From positions 19,356,932 through 19,420,931 of the forward strand of contig OX246746.1 of the NCBI GenBank assembly GCA_945910005.1: 64,000 bases of DNA. Reading direction: 5' to 3'. The position numbers were made by a program, and so were the translations under genes. The DNA is from Isoperla grammatica (taxonomy: Eukaryota > Arthropoda > Insecta > Plecoptera > Perlodidae). Under the pieces are notes generated by a model, which did no database searches, was not told the origin of the DNA, and was given only the letters and a program-made list of their open reading frames with translations. This document shows, piece after piece, positions 24,080-34,102 of the stretch (position 1 is the stretch's first letter; every line of letters starts with the position of its first letter).

Positions 24080-24615
24080 TAAAATAAATTCATAGATTTA
24101 TATTTATAGTTTACTCAGCTACAAGACCTGATTTTCAGTGGGAGACATTTATACAATTTATTATGTGTTTTTTTTTTGCTATGACGGCTCCAAAATCACC
24201 GTTTATACCCGTACACAAATATAATATAGATTAAAATATTAATAATATATTGATATTGATATCTTCCCAATAAAACTTAATACATTACGAAGTTTTTTAC
24301 GTAGTTCTTATAAATGTATGCACTTTTTGTACTAATAACTCTCGTATAAAATAAATACATAAATTTGTATTTATAGTCTACTCAGCTACAAGACCTGATT
24401 TTCAGTGGGAGACATTTATACAATTTATTATGTTTTTTTTGCTATGACGGCTCCAAAACAAAATCACCGTTTATACCCGTACACAAATATAATATAGATA
24501 AAAATATTAATAATATATTGATATTGATATCTTCCCAATAAAACTTAACACATTACGAAGTTTATACGTAGTTCTTATGAATGTATGCACTTTTTGTACT
24601 AATAGCTTTCGTATA
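24080..24615 (+). repeat. 267-bp direct tandem duplication of an interspersed repeat
   Basis: Copy 1 (24080-24346) and copy 2 (24347-24615) share TACAAGACCTGATTTTCAGT, GGGAGACATTTATACAATTT, GCTATGACGGCTCCAAAA and ATCTTCCCAATAAAACTTAA with few differences. A diverged single copy of the first half lies at 32355-32505, so the unit is an interspersed repeat that was then duplicated here. Confidence 0.75.
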
Positions 24616-24784
24616 TTATTGTATCATCTATCGCAATAACGGGTAATAATAATTTAATAACGGGTAGTTCGCCAATGATTGAAACGTTCTTGAAGAATAG
24701 TTTTATAGCCAGCTAGAAGAAAATCAACAGTATCAGCGGGTAGTGAAGTGGATAGTTTTAACGATACTAATCAATTACTATCGT

Positions 24785-24885
24785 GATGTAATAAAAGTCG
24801 GGCCCAAAGGGACTTAAACTCAGACAACTGCATGGAGAGTTGTACGAACCAATGCCCTTGCCAATTGAGCGCTGTCGCTAGCGAC
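24785..24885 (-). mobile_element. tRNA-derived SINE head (intronic)
   Basis: On the minus strand AGCGCTCAATTGGCAAGGGC (A box) is followed by CATTGGTTCGTACAACTC and TGAGTTTAAGTCCC (B box) at tRNA-like spacing. The head differs from the Lys-like family, so this is a second SINE lineage or an old copy. Confidence 0.4.
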
Positions 24886-25178
24886 TTGTTTTTGTGAGTG
24901 TTTCATGAATTTTATCCATTACCCATTAGACATATTGCTGTTATATTTACTGCACTAGACTAAACAGTTCAATATTTCATACATTTACCACAAACGTGTA
25001 TCACTAGATTATTGCAGGGGACGAACAATGAAATGTTTCTTCCATATTATAAACAGATTAAGCAATTGAGCTGGAAATCAATTACAAGACTCTCCTAGGA
25101 CAGATATAACCTATTCAGAAACCACAAGGTGTTCTACATTGGGCTCCTAGTGTAAAATACACGGATGCTGGAAGTTAT

Positions 25179-25251
25179 ACAAATTTCTGTGGACAAGTGC
25201 ACATTCGTAAAAATAACATTTATGACTGCGCACATTTCCACAGAAATTTGT
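25179..25251. repeat. Inverted repeat hairpin, 15-bp perfect stem
   Basis: ACAAATTTCTGTGGA and TCCACAGAAATTTGT are perfect complements. Imperfect pairing extends inward (CAAGTGCACA against TGCGCACATT). Possibly a tiny MITE. Confidence 0.45.
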
Positions 25252-25279
25252 AATGAAAATTTTTTCAAAAAGTGACTAA

Positions 25280-25401
25280 GGCCCGGGTTTTAATCGGTCA
25301 TTAACGGGGCCGTTAGCTGACTGTCCGTTATCTCCATTGGGTTTGTTGGGTTACAGATTATGGACCGTTAACGACCCGTTAACTGACTGAAAAACCGGGC
25401 C
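25280..25401. mobile_element. 122-bp MITE-like element
   Basis: The ends GGCCCGGGTTTTAATCGGTC and GACTGAAAAACCGGGCC are imperfect inverted repeats of roughly 25-30 bp. The inside has more GTTAACGG-type motifs on both strands. GGCCCGGTTTTTCAGT ends are typical of some non-autonomous DNA elements, but I cannot assign the superfamily. Confidence 0.5.
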
Positions 25402-26311
25402 GTTAATAGCTACTTTTTAAATGTCAAGCTTAGCACAATAATAGTATCAACGTTCAATATTAATTAATTATATTTTTATTATACGGTAATAACAATGTGG
25501 TTCATAATCCAGATGTGATTTTGTAAGAACTAGAGACTGGATTGAAAACGTTTTAAATATGGTAACCATTACGGTTGTTATTTTATGGAATTTTTGAAAC
25601 AATTTATATTTAATAAAATAAAACCAAAGTACTAAGTTGCAATATTTGAAACTTTTTCAATCCAATGTTTACTAGTTTCGACACCCCACTAAACTCGGCG
25701 CGGTAAAAGAGTAAGATCCAGTAGTTTGGTTTGTTGCCAATTGTCTGTATTTACTATAGCACCACCACGCATTGCAGCCGTGGCTAATTACTAAGATCTC
25801 GCACCCCAGCGCTTGAGACAAACACCTTCACCTCGTGAGGCCACAGCAGTAATAATATTTTAAACTTGGCCGACAGTAATGATATCTCAACTTCACTTAG
25901 GGAATGCATAAAACAAAACGAATTACCCCGAAATAACGTGACTCATGCATACTAGAATTCCAGACGGGAGTTACTGTACGGTTTAACGTTAACGTCACCA
26001 ATAAATGGCTACATACGGCCTATCCATAAAGCAAGTACCTGGTTTAACTCGTTAAATAATAATACTATACTTAAAAAACAAAGCAATAAAGTAAGGTAAT
26101 TGAAAATCACTTCGAAGGGAATACAAATAACATGCTATAAAAACACCGTGTAACTGTTATTAAATGTATTGCGAATATTAATGACTACCGGCCTAAGGTA
26201 GCTATTATTAGAATCGTGCACTTGTTTTATGACAACTGAAAACCACGAGATTCTACGATTCTTATAATGATTAATATTATTGATTTTACTTTTCCCTTCA
26301 CAACATTAATT

Positions 26312-26612
<301 letters not shown>

Positions 26613-27010
26613 TTCCTATTAAATTAAAAAACATTTCCCTAATATCATGTTTGGTTTGTTTAAATTTAAGATACGTATACTGCTAACATAATGATAAAAT
26701 TCACAAACACAACCAATTTGTGTGAAACTTAATGAAGAGCTTATAATTTCTTTGAACAGCATCTCGTTAAGATATACGATAGTTATTTCCACCCAAGCAA
26801 AATACAATAAAACTTCATCATGATTAAAAAATAAAATAATAACTCTTCCGAGTTTACAGAAAAAAATCAGATGCTTTAAAGTTTCATTTCTTAGGGCAAT
26901 GCTTGCATAAATGTGTTCAGTCATTTATATTAATTTTATACGAAGGTAAAATCAAAAAATTAATTAGTAAGTGTACTCTCAGAAGTCCAAACTATTTGAT
27001 TTGTTATATG

Positions 27011-27270
27011 ATTGTTGGAGATACGTTTTTTTAGCATTAAATTTTCTCTAAAATTTAGCATTTTCATCAAAACCTTGAATAGAGTGCACGTTTATGCAAC
27101 ATTATATGCAGATATTTAAAATCAATTCAGTTGTCACTACTTAAAGGGTTAGAATGCAATTCTTAACTAAATCTCGATAGGAATGGGTAAAATTAGCATT
27201 TTCAAAAATCCATGTTCACTGATTTAGCATCTAAAACCTCAAACGCTAAAAAAAAAACATCTCCAATGAT
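27011..27270. mobile_element. MITE-like element with ~25-bp imperfect TIRs (intronic)
   Basis: The left end TTGGAGATACGTTTTTTTAG, then CATT, pairs with the right end, whose reverse complement reads TTGGAGATGTTTTTTTTTTA then GCGTT. The inside has a second AATTTAGCATTTTCATC/TTAGCATTTTC repeat. The 260-bp length without coding fits a MITE. Confidence 0.4.
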
Positions 27271-27515
27271 TGTAATAATTAATGTATAACAAGTATAGTT
27301 AAGAGATAAGTATAGCACTTTTAAGTAGAATACGGTATTTTAAATTTAAAGTATGTAGGCCTAGACCATGTCAACGTCGGTAAAAACAAAACAATGAAAA
27401 TAATAGAGAAAAAATCACTTAACTAATAAATTAAATAACACTTGCATATCGATCAGCCAAAACTAGTTTCAATCAGAATGCAGGTGTGACAAGTAGAATA
27501 CTGTGTTTGACTTAC

Positions 27516-27527
27516 CGTTAGCAGCAT
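27516..27527 (-). CDS. Proline-rich cuticle-like protein, exon 1 (MLLT)
   Basis: ATG CTG CTA ACG is followed at once by GTAAGT. The ATG context is CAAC, a good arthropod start. A phase-0 join to 22781 extends the four residues into a well-formed signal peptide. A first coding exon of about four codons is typical of arthropod cuticular protein genes. The link across 4.7 kb is inferred from phase, donor and promoter, not from a transcript. Confidence 0.65.
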
Positions 27528-27549
27528 GTTGAGGACCTCTGGATCGATT

Positions 27550-27583
27550 GATGACAATCGTCGTCTGTCCAACTTTATATATG
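27550..27583 (-). promoter_or_regulatory. Core promoter of the proline-rich gene (TATA + Inr)
   Basis: On the minus strand TATATAAAG (27581-27573) lies 27-29 nt before the A of TCAT (27552), which partly fits the arthropod initiator TCAKTY. The implied 5' UTR is 25 nt, ending CCTCAAC before ATG at 27527. Spacing and order support a focused promoter. Confidence 0.6.
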
Positions 27584-29066
27584 CTCGAAATGATGTGTAC
27601 GAAAACAACAACAACCCTGAACTGCAACTGTACAACGCTACCAATAAACAAGAGAAAGTGGTGAACTGTATTGGCATGTTTAGGTTTAGTTTACAACGGC
27701 ACATCCACACACATGCTTCTACCAGCAGGAAAACAAATACACCATAAGTTATTCCAAGTAAATTTAGATTATTTTGAAGGAATCATTTTATTCTATACTA
27801 AAGAAGTTACATCTAAGTTTTATATTTAATTAAATATAGCCAAACGAACACAACCACTGCAAATCTTGTGTCTCAATTTACCGTTAAACCGTGGATTATC
27901 AGCGATAGAGTTTTTTCATGGTTATACTAATTTTGTTTCAATGCCGTGACATACTTTAAAAATTATTTTATTTTATATCCCTATCCAAAAAATATATTCT
28001 TATAACCTAACTTTTTGATTTATCGGTACGCATTTTTCTAACTTTCTACCGGCAAACTAAAAAATTCACACGACAATGGATAAAATACGTGACTGCACAA
28101 AATCAGTTTCCATAGTAGAAAATAAAATTAAGTTTGTTTGAGAGGCAACATTAATTGCAACGTACCAGCCCAAAAATGTTTAAACATAATTTTCGATTGG
28201 GTTTTAGCACCAAAGTTCAATATCAGTTTTACAAGGAATTTCTTTTGGCCATATTTTAGAAAACGAAACGCGGGTAGAACTACCTAGAAACAAATCATTC
28301 AATTTAATTATGTCTGCCGTGATAAATTATTTAAAAAAACTCATAAAATACCACTAAACTAGGTGTCTAACCCTGTCTGGGTACTGGGTATAAATATATA
28401 AAGTTAATTTCAAAGACTGAGAAAAGCTTTCAGTCAGAATCACCGGCGAAAATCAAACCACCAACTATACATTGCAGCCACTTTATGACAGTGCAGGAAC
28501 CGGCTACCGAAGCTAACGAACATGGATTCGAATGAGCATATAACCTTGAGTGATACCAGATTAATTAATCTCTTCAGGCTCCATGTCCCGGTATTATTAT
28601 TCTACTTATATTAACTTTAAAATTGTAAAAACAAACTAAGACCAAACTAATAGAGAACTCAGAAAACGCGTGGAAATTAGTTTCGAATTTAATTTATTAA
28701 GAAGCATTGCACTTGTTTTATCTTTATAACCGAATGATTTACTATCCAACATAAATCAAATGTAAAATGTTGAATATCTCGTCCATAATCTGCGGGAGTG
28801 ACAGGAAATGACGTCACTATAGCTGCAGGGCAGTGTAGACTATTGAAGCAGTCGAGTCTATTATTCGCTTCCCTTGCGAATAATGCTGTGAATGCACCGA
28901 CAACTTTGACATATCCTAACAAAAACCGCAGGAAATCCATTATTCCCGTTTTATTTGTCTCGAATAAAACTGTATGTGTGTTTAGTGCGATCAAGATACA
29001 CACATTGAGTTGTGAGCCTTTGCAGATAGTGAGGCATTATGCACATTATTATTAGTAGGACATTAT
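27584..29066. other. Upstream of the proline-rich gene, no further gene
   Basis: AT-rich sequence. A degenerate SINE (minus; GACTGAGAAAAGCTTTCAGT then CAGAATCACCGGCG) lies at 28420-28475. A CRE palindrome TGACGTCA is present at 28809-28816. No gene is supported. Confidence 0.45.
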
Positions 29067-29267
29067 GGGTCAAATGCATAGTCGTTCCTCTTGTGCTCCT
29101 CAACTCAGCCTTTCCTCAGACTCGCCCAACCACCAACCACCAAGCTAACGAACGCCACCAACCACAGAGTAGCATTGCCATGTGGACTGCTCTGTGATTG
29201 GTGGCTGGATGAGTCTAAAGAAAGGCTGAGTTGAGGAGCGCGTGAGGAACGACTATGCATTTGGCCC
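29067..29267. mobile_element. 201-bp MITE with ~75-bp TIRs, Harbinger-like ends
   Basis: The left arm reads GGGTCAAATGCATAGTCGTT, CCTCTTGTGCTCCTCAACTC and AGCCTTTCCTCAGACTCGCC. The right arm is its reverse complement with few changes, ending AACGACTATGCATTTGGCCC. TAT on both sides (29064-29066 and 29268-29270) could be a 3-bp target duplication. G-rich GGGCC termini and 3-bp duplications suit PIF/Harbinger, which usually prefers TWA. Confidence 0.65.
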
Positions 29268-29304
29268 TATGTCTATAACATATACGAATAAATTTAATAT
29301 ATAC

Positions 29305-29545
29305 CTATAGCGCGTTGTGGTTTAGTAAACCATATAGACTAAATCATAAATATATCTAATATTAAAATCAGCATGGGTGTTATTTGTATTGAATTTTCAT
29401 TACTATTATGGATGTAATAATCAAAACAACTATCTGATTATAATATTTAATATATTTATCGTTCAGTCTGCATGGCTTACCAAACCACAGTGCGCTATAG
29501 ACTCAGATTCTCGATGTCGAGTAGCATTCATAAAATATAATTTTA
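29305..29545. mobile_element. MITE family B copy (truncated left arm)
   Basis: An inverted repeat: ATAGCGCGTTGTGGTTTAGT then AAACCATATAGAC on the left, and GGCTTACCAAACCACAGTGC then GCTATAGACTCAG on the right. The interior ATTAAAATCAGCATGGGTGT and the sequence order match the longer copy at 30853-31148. The left arm lacks the outer ATATCTCAAGAATG segment. Confidence 0.6.
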
Positions 29546-29931
29546 TAAATGAAAATGATATGATGTATGATTTTTATACTGGGAGTACCCCTTCTTCTTT
29601 CATCCACCGTAGCTTTGGAAGCAGAACTCTTTTCGTCTGCATAATATTATACAGAAACTATAAATCTGTGCCCTGGAGGATGGAAATAATCGCGTATCAA
29701 AAGTCATCGCAGATAATCGAAACAAGCAAGGTGAACGTGTGTTCCCATATGCACCCATACTGCTCAATTATGCACGCAAAATGTAACATCAGGCAATTTG
29801 ACTAATCTACACAGTTTTGGGGCACGCCCAATCAAGAATTACTTATGGACACCTTTGACAAGTGGATTATACCACTTTCTACACTTCTCATGTAAAAGTT
29901 TTTTGGAAATTGTAGTTAGACACTCGCCGTA

Positions 29932-29996
29932 GTGCAATTACCTTTGTGTGTTTAGCCCCTTCTGATAAAGGCTACATACACAAAGGCACAACTGCG
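29932..29996. repeat. Imperfect inverted repeat hairpin
   Basis: GTGCAATTACCTTTGTGTGT then TTAGCC pairs with GGCTACATACACAAAGGCAC then AAC. The total is about 65 bp; possibly a very short MITE. Confidence 0.4.
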
Positions 29997-30724
29997 TCTT
30001 GCCGGTTGCCGGTTGGTGATATTATTCACGATTGTCACTAAAGCTTTATTCGGCTGGTTTTTGAAACCATATTCTCTAAAAAACCATCAAGCAAATAGAA
30101 AAATAATAAATATTTCTAAAGATGTAACTGGGGGGATGTATGTTCGAGACTCGATCACAAAATAATACTGTAATACAAGGTTGTTTTTAATGTCAATCTA
30201 AATTCTAGCACAACAGTGTTATGTGGTTCCCAAGTGTTAAATCAAAGTATTCAAACATGATAGGATATTCCAAAGCTCTTCAGTAGGGCCGGATGTGAAG
30301 TCACACACAAAAAACTGAACTAATTACAGAAAACATATACGTGCTCAAAAATCACAGTTAAAATCACATAAATTATAGCAATAAAATTAACAGTACTGAG
30401 CTATATTTATCACCTCATAAATCTCAATCTAAAATTAACCCATGAACCATTCTAAAAATCACGCAGTTGTCAGATACATATAACAAGGACAAACCCTAAG
30501 ACATTAACAGACCTTTAGCAAGCAAATAATGCTTCACCATTTTCACCGCGTTTTATCACACAGCCTTCGTAAAGTTGTTTCATCAATATAGTATTGCATT
30601 TACTTTTTGTTCATTGTATCCCCTTTCATGTGTGTTAGATTAGAGTACATTTTGAGAGTGGTAAAGTTTCATATTTTGACAACTATTCTATAATCGAGAC
30701 GACGAGTGGATGATTATAAATATG

Positions 30725-30747
30725 AGGGGGGGGGGGGAGGGGGGACG
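30725..30747 (+). repeat. Poly-G tract
   Basis: Twelve G, one A, then six G. This is a lone homopurine tract in AT-rich sequence that could form a G-quadruplex or mark a sequencing-prone site. Confidence 0.8.
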
Positions 30748-30749
30748 CC

Positions 30750-30805
30750 CACCATGCTCAAGCCAGAATTCGAACCGGGAACTGCAAATTTACTAGTGAA
30801 GACCT
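30750..30805 (-). other. tRNA-like B-box remnant
   Basis: The minus strand reads GCAGTTCCCGGTTCGAATTC then TGGCTTGAGCATGG. The B-box core GGTTCGAATTC is good, but no A box is seen. Confidence 0.3.
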
Positions 30806-30852
30806 TGTATGAAGGAGGGATAACCAGTATAAAAATCGCAAGACATTTTTAT

Positions 30853-31148
30853 TATTTTAATTATATCTCAAGAATGGTACTCGAAATCGAAAACCTGAGG
30901 TCATAGTGCTTTGTGGTTTGGTACGCCCTATAGACTGAATGATAAATATATGTTGTATTATAATCAGTATGGTCGTTATTTTGATTATTAAATCCGTAAT
31001 TACAAATTATAGTAATAAAAATTCAATAAAACCGTACTGATTATAATGTTATGAGACATTTTACATGAGTGTGAAGGGCTTTACGAACCACAGTGCGCTG
31101 TAAACTCCTTTTTCGATTTCGTATTTAGAATGCTTGAGATAAAATTAA
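30853..31148. mobile_element. MITE family B, full copy with ~140-bp TIRs
   Basis: The left arm runs TTTTAATTATATCTCAAGAA, CTCGAAATCGAAAAC, TGTGGTTTGGTACGCCCTAT, ATTATAATCAGTATGG. The right arm is its diverged reverse complement, containing CCGTACTGATTATAATG, CGAACCACAGTGCGCTGTAA, TTTCGATTTCGTATTTAGAA and TGCTTGAGATAAAATT. The roughly 15-20% arm divergence suggests an old insertion. Related copies are at 29305, 60265 and 63259. Confidence 0.7.
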
Positions 31149-31327
31149 AAATTTAAATTTGTTTACGTGAGATTTCCAATTGCCCGAATTGTACCGGAAC
31201 CTCCCCAAGTTGTAGTCTCAAACATTAATTATTCTGACGTCACCCACTTTCACGGGTAAGAAGGGGCCTGCCGAAGACATTATGAGACTGAGAAGACTAG
31301 ACATAAACTGCTTTGGATATCGGTCGA

Positions 31328-31380
31328 GGTGGCTCCCTCTCGTGGTGACCGGTGCCCTCAAAGAGGGCTCTCGTGCATCC
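31328..31380 (+). repeat. Dispersed short repeat, copy 2
   Basis: GGTGGCTCCCTCTCGTGGTG, then ACCGGTGCCCTCAAAGAGGG and CTCTCGTGCATCC, match 1794-1850 with about five differences. Flanks differ. Confidence 0.45.
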
Positions 31381-31599
31381 ATTTTGTCGTTCCTTTATTC
31401 ATTGTTGATATTTTAATATATTTTATCTTTATGACATTGCAGAATGACATACGCGTGATTTATGTCACTAAGATTTGCCTAAACTAGGACGTCTTAGCAC
31501 TTAGGCATCTTTGTGAATCTGGACCCAGTATCATATCGATAGTTGAATCGCAATCAGGCGCAAATCTCACACATTGTGTTTTAGACTACCTATAGCAAG

Positions 31600-31758
31600 G
31601 TACACTTGTCCCGAAACAATATTACCGATACGTCTGTCATAGACGAGTGGTTGGTGACCAACCAGCGATCTGTATTTGAACTGAGTTTGCTGGTGGTTGG
31701 ACGCGACTCACTCATCTATGACGCAAGCATCGGTAAGGTTGCTTCGGAACAACTATAC
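31600..31758. mobile_element. 159-bp MITE-like inverted repeat
   Basis: Arms of about 65 bp: CTTGTCCCGAAACAATATTA, CCGATACGTCTGTCATAGAC and GAGTGGTTGGTGACCAACCA pair with the reverse complement of CCACCAGCAA-side sequence ending GCATCGGTAAGGTTGCTTCG then GAACAACTATA. No target duplication is fixed. Confidence 0.55.
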
Positions 31759-32354
31759 AATGTGTCTCTCTTGACACTGTACTAGTGTAACTAAAAGAAT
31801 GTCGAAAGTAAATTTTATTAACACCGATGTAAGTGAGGTTGAATCAGGGTGATGGGTTGTTTTCTATCAATGTACTTAGCTTGAACTGATCTCCTAGTCT
31901 TTGGGTCTTGGGGCAAACATGTTGGCCCCATTCACCACGTCTTGCCATGCAATTGGCATTCTTCCTTCTCTAACTATTCTGCATGGTGTTTACTGCCTAC
32001 TGGTGACGGTGTGAAAGACTGAACACATAACAGCGAAATACCGCCTACGGCCGTTATTACGATCGATCAACATAAGAAAGTTATTTATAGCAAATAAGCT
32101 ATTTGGTGGATTTCAAAGGTTTGGCTGCTGTGAAAACAGTGTTTTATTCGGTGGATAAATAGTCATTGGGGCATCCTATTATTGGGTCTTAAAAACACAA
32201 TAGTCTTCTAAAACCTAGTACTTTTTCAATGGTTTTAGGTTCAGAATTCGATTATTTCATTATGCCTGTGTACTTGTAGTTTGTTACTAACCCTTTCAAG
32301 ACAAATTGACAGAACGATTACTCGTTAGAAAAAACGCGTGATAGACAACGTAAA

Positions 32355-32505
32355 TAAATATATAAATTTGTATTTATAATCTATACCCACTCATGTTACA
32401 AGAACTATTTTCAGTGGAGGACATTTTTCAAATTTATTATGTGCTTTGATGCTATGACGGCTCCAAAGTCACCGTTTACGGTTATACCAGTATATTACAG
32501 ATATA
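32355..32505 (+). repeat. Diverged copy of the 24-kb interspersed repeat
   Basis: AAATTTGTATTTATAATCTA, ATTTTCAGTGGAGGACATTT, AAATTTATTATGTG, GCTATGACGGCTCCAAAGTC and ACCGTTTA align with 24080-24230. The second half of the unit is missing. Confidence 0.6.
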
Positions 32506-32539
32506 TTAAAAGATTAAAGTCAAGTTCCAAAGCTAAAAT

Positions 32540-32610
32540 AAAGCTCGTCTGAAACGGGAATCGAACCCTAGACCTTATGGACGTGCTTATTGTTTCGGGT
32601 CTATCTCAAG
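32540..32610 (-). other. tRNA-like block with B box
   Basis: The minus strand reads GGTCTAGGGTTCGATTCCCG then TTTCAGACGAGC, with a canonical B box and a paired T-stem core (GGG/CCC). Upstream CTTGAGATAGACCC is a weak A box. SINE remnant or tRNA pseudogene. Confidence 0.35.
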
Positions 32611-33302
32611 TGCCCTTCCACGTCTCCAGACTACTCAACAGCGGTCCTGCCCAATCCCGCGGGGCAGAGGACACCCGTAGACTTGGCACAAATATAGCAT
32701 TTTAAATTAAATTAAAAATATTCACACAGCTCACAAGAAAACACTTTCATTAACGCACATTTAAGAAGGAAGCCCAGTTGAAACAAATCCTAATCAATCA
32801 CTCATAACGAATCGGTCAACAACCTATACAATTAGCTTCACAACACGACAGCAAATAGGTTATTATGGTTTTGGCTCAAGTACAAGCGATGAAAACAGAG
32901 AATCAAGATCACAGTAGTTTATCGTTAACTCATTCCTGTACACCAAAGCTGGTTCTGAATTACGGCCTAATGCTTCAATAAATTTGGGTGGCATTCTGGA
33001 TTTACTGGGGTTGTCACGTTGGCATAAGTATTTGCGTGAACACCGTAATGTAAAGCCGATAAACAATGGAAGACACAAATAATGTCTCTCTTGGCACCGA
33101 AGACCATTAGTTCAGATATAGGCCTACACGAGTGTGAAGCTTGGCTAGCCACACACCTTTCATTAATAACCAATCAGTGTCAAGACTAACGGGACATGTA
33201 TGTATGACAGTTTTTGGATGGAAGCATCAAATCAGGCATAGCTAACTAAAACAGACTCTTAAAACCAAAGAGGATAGTTCACAGATACAATGTTGAAATG
33301 TG

Positions 33303-33590
33303 TGACCGGTCGCCGGCCCAGTCCTGACAGAAGGTTTCTCCCGAGGGGTTTCTCCTGTCACGAGGCGAATGCTGTGATTCCTTCCCAACTATTCCAAATA
33401 AGTCACCAGGGCCCTCATTCCAGTACGTAAGTTGCAACCGGTTGCAATGTGCGCCAGGGTTACGGAATAGAGGGTTCAACTTTACAACCGGCTACAACCG
33501 CCTGATACTGTTCTGTAATTAGGGCCCTGAAGAGGGACATGTATTTTTTCTGGGCAGGCTTCCTACGAAAAATTGTTATTAACATTAAAA
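33303..33590 (+). mobile_element. SINE copy (plus) split by a MITE
   Basis: GGTCGCCGGCCCAGTCCTGA, CGAGGGGTTTCTCCTGTCAC, GCGAATGCTGTGATTCCTTC then CCAACTATTCC and AAGTCACC match the reference SINE up to 33407. The same element resumes at 33529 with GAAGAGGGACATGTATTTTT then TCTGGGCAGGCTTCCTACGAA. In the reference these halves are contiguous (GTCACCTGAAGAGGGGCACA), so the middle is a later insertion. Confidence 0.65.
33408..33528. mobile_element. 121-bp MITE nested in a SINE
   Basis: The ends AGGGCCCTCATTCCAGTACG and CTGTAATTAGGGCCCT are inverted repeats. Inner GCAACCGGTTGCAA and ACAACCGGCTACAACCG add further dyad symmetry. The clean SINE halves on both sides define the insert. A target duplication of at most 1-2 bp is visible. 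Confidence 0.65.
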
Positions 33591-33849
33591 ATCATGTTTA
33601 TGACCATGGTTGATATTCTCGTTCAAGTTCCGGTATAAATGATCCAAATTCCGCTCTTGTATCCGGAAGTGAAATATCACCAGACTAAGCTGGGGTAGCT
33701 TAGTGGTTTGAGCTATAGCCTAATCCAGCGTATCCTAGATAAGTCGGTATTTTATCATGCCCATACGAATAGCAAGCGCATGCATTACTAGCTTTTGATA
33801 GAAAGGGTTGTAAACATTGAAACTATGTAATAACATTATGAAGTGCGAA

Positions 33850-34102
33850 AGCCAGAATAATGTTTCGTAGAAAGAAACCCATATTCATGCCCATCTTCAG
33901 GTGATTATCTACCTATTGTGTTATTTGGAATAGTTGGGAAGTAATGTCCGAGGGCTGTTAGTAGGACACAATCCCAGAATTCGCCTAGGGACTGAGGAAA
34001 ACCTCGGAAAAACTTCATTCAAGATAGCCGGATGTTGGAATTGAACTAGCAACCTCCCGTATTTGTGTATTAGCCACTGAGCTGTAATGCCTCTATCCGT
34101 AG
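33850..34102 (-). mobile_element. SINE copy (tRNA-Lys-like family), nearly full, degenerate
   Basis: CCCATCTTCAGGTGATTATC, TGGAATAGTTGGGAAGTAAT, GTCCGAGGGCTGTTAGTAGG, ACTGAGGAAAACCTCGGAAA, AACCTCCCGTATTTGTG and TAGCCACTGAGCTGTAATGC follow the reference order from tail to tRNA head. The B box is mutated (GGAATTGAACTAGC). Confidence 0.65.

Larger units (their letters stand above)
31759..33302. other. Intergenic, no recognised gene
   Basis: It holds a diverged repeat at 32355-32505 and a tRNA-like block at 32540-32610. Otherwise it is AT-rich without a supported gene. Confidence 0.5.
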
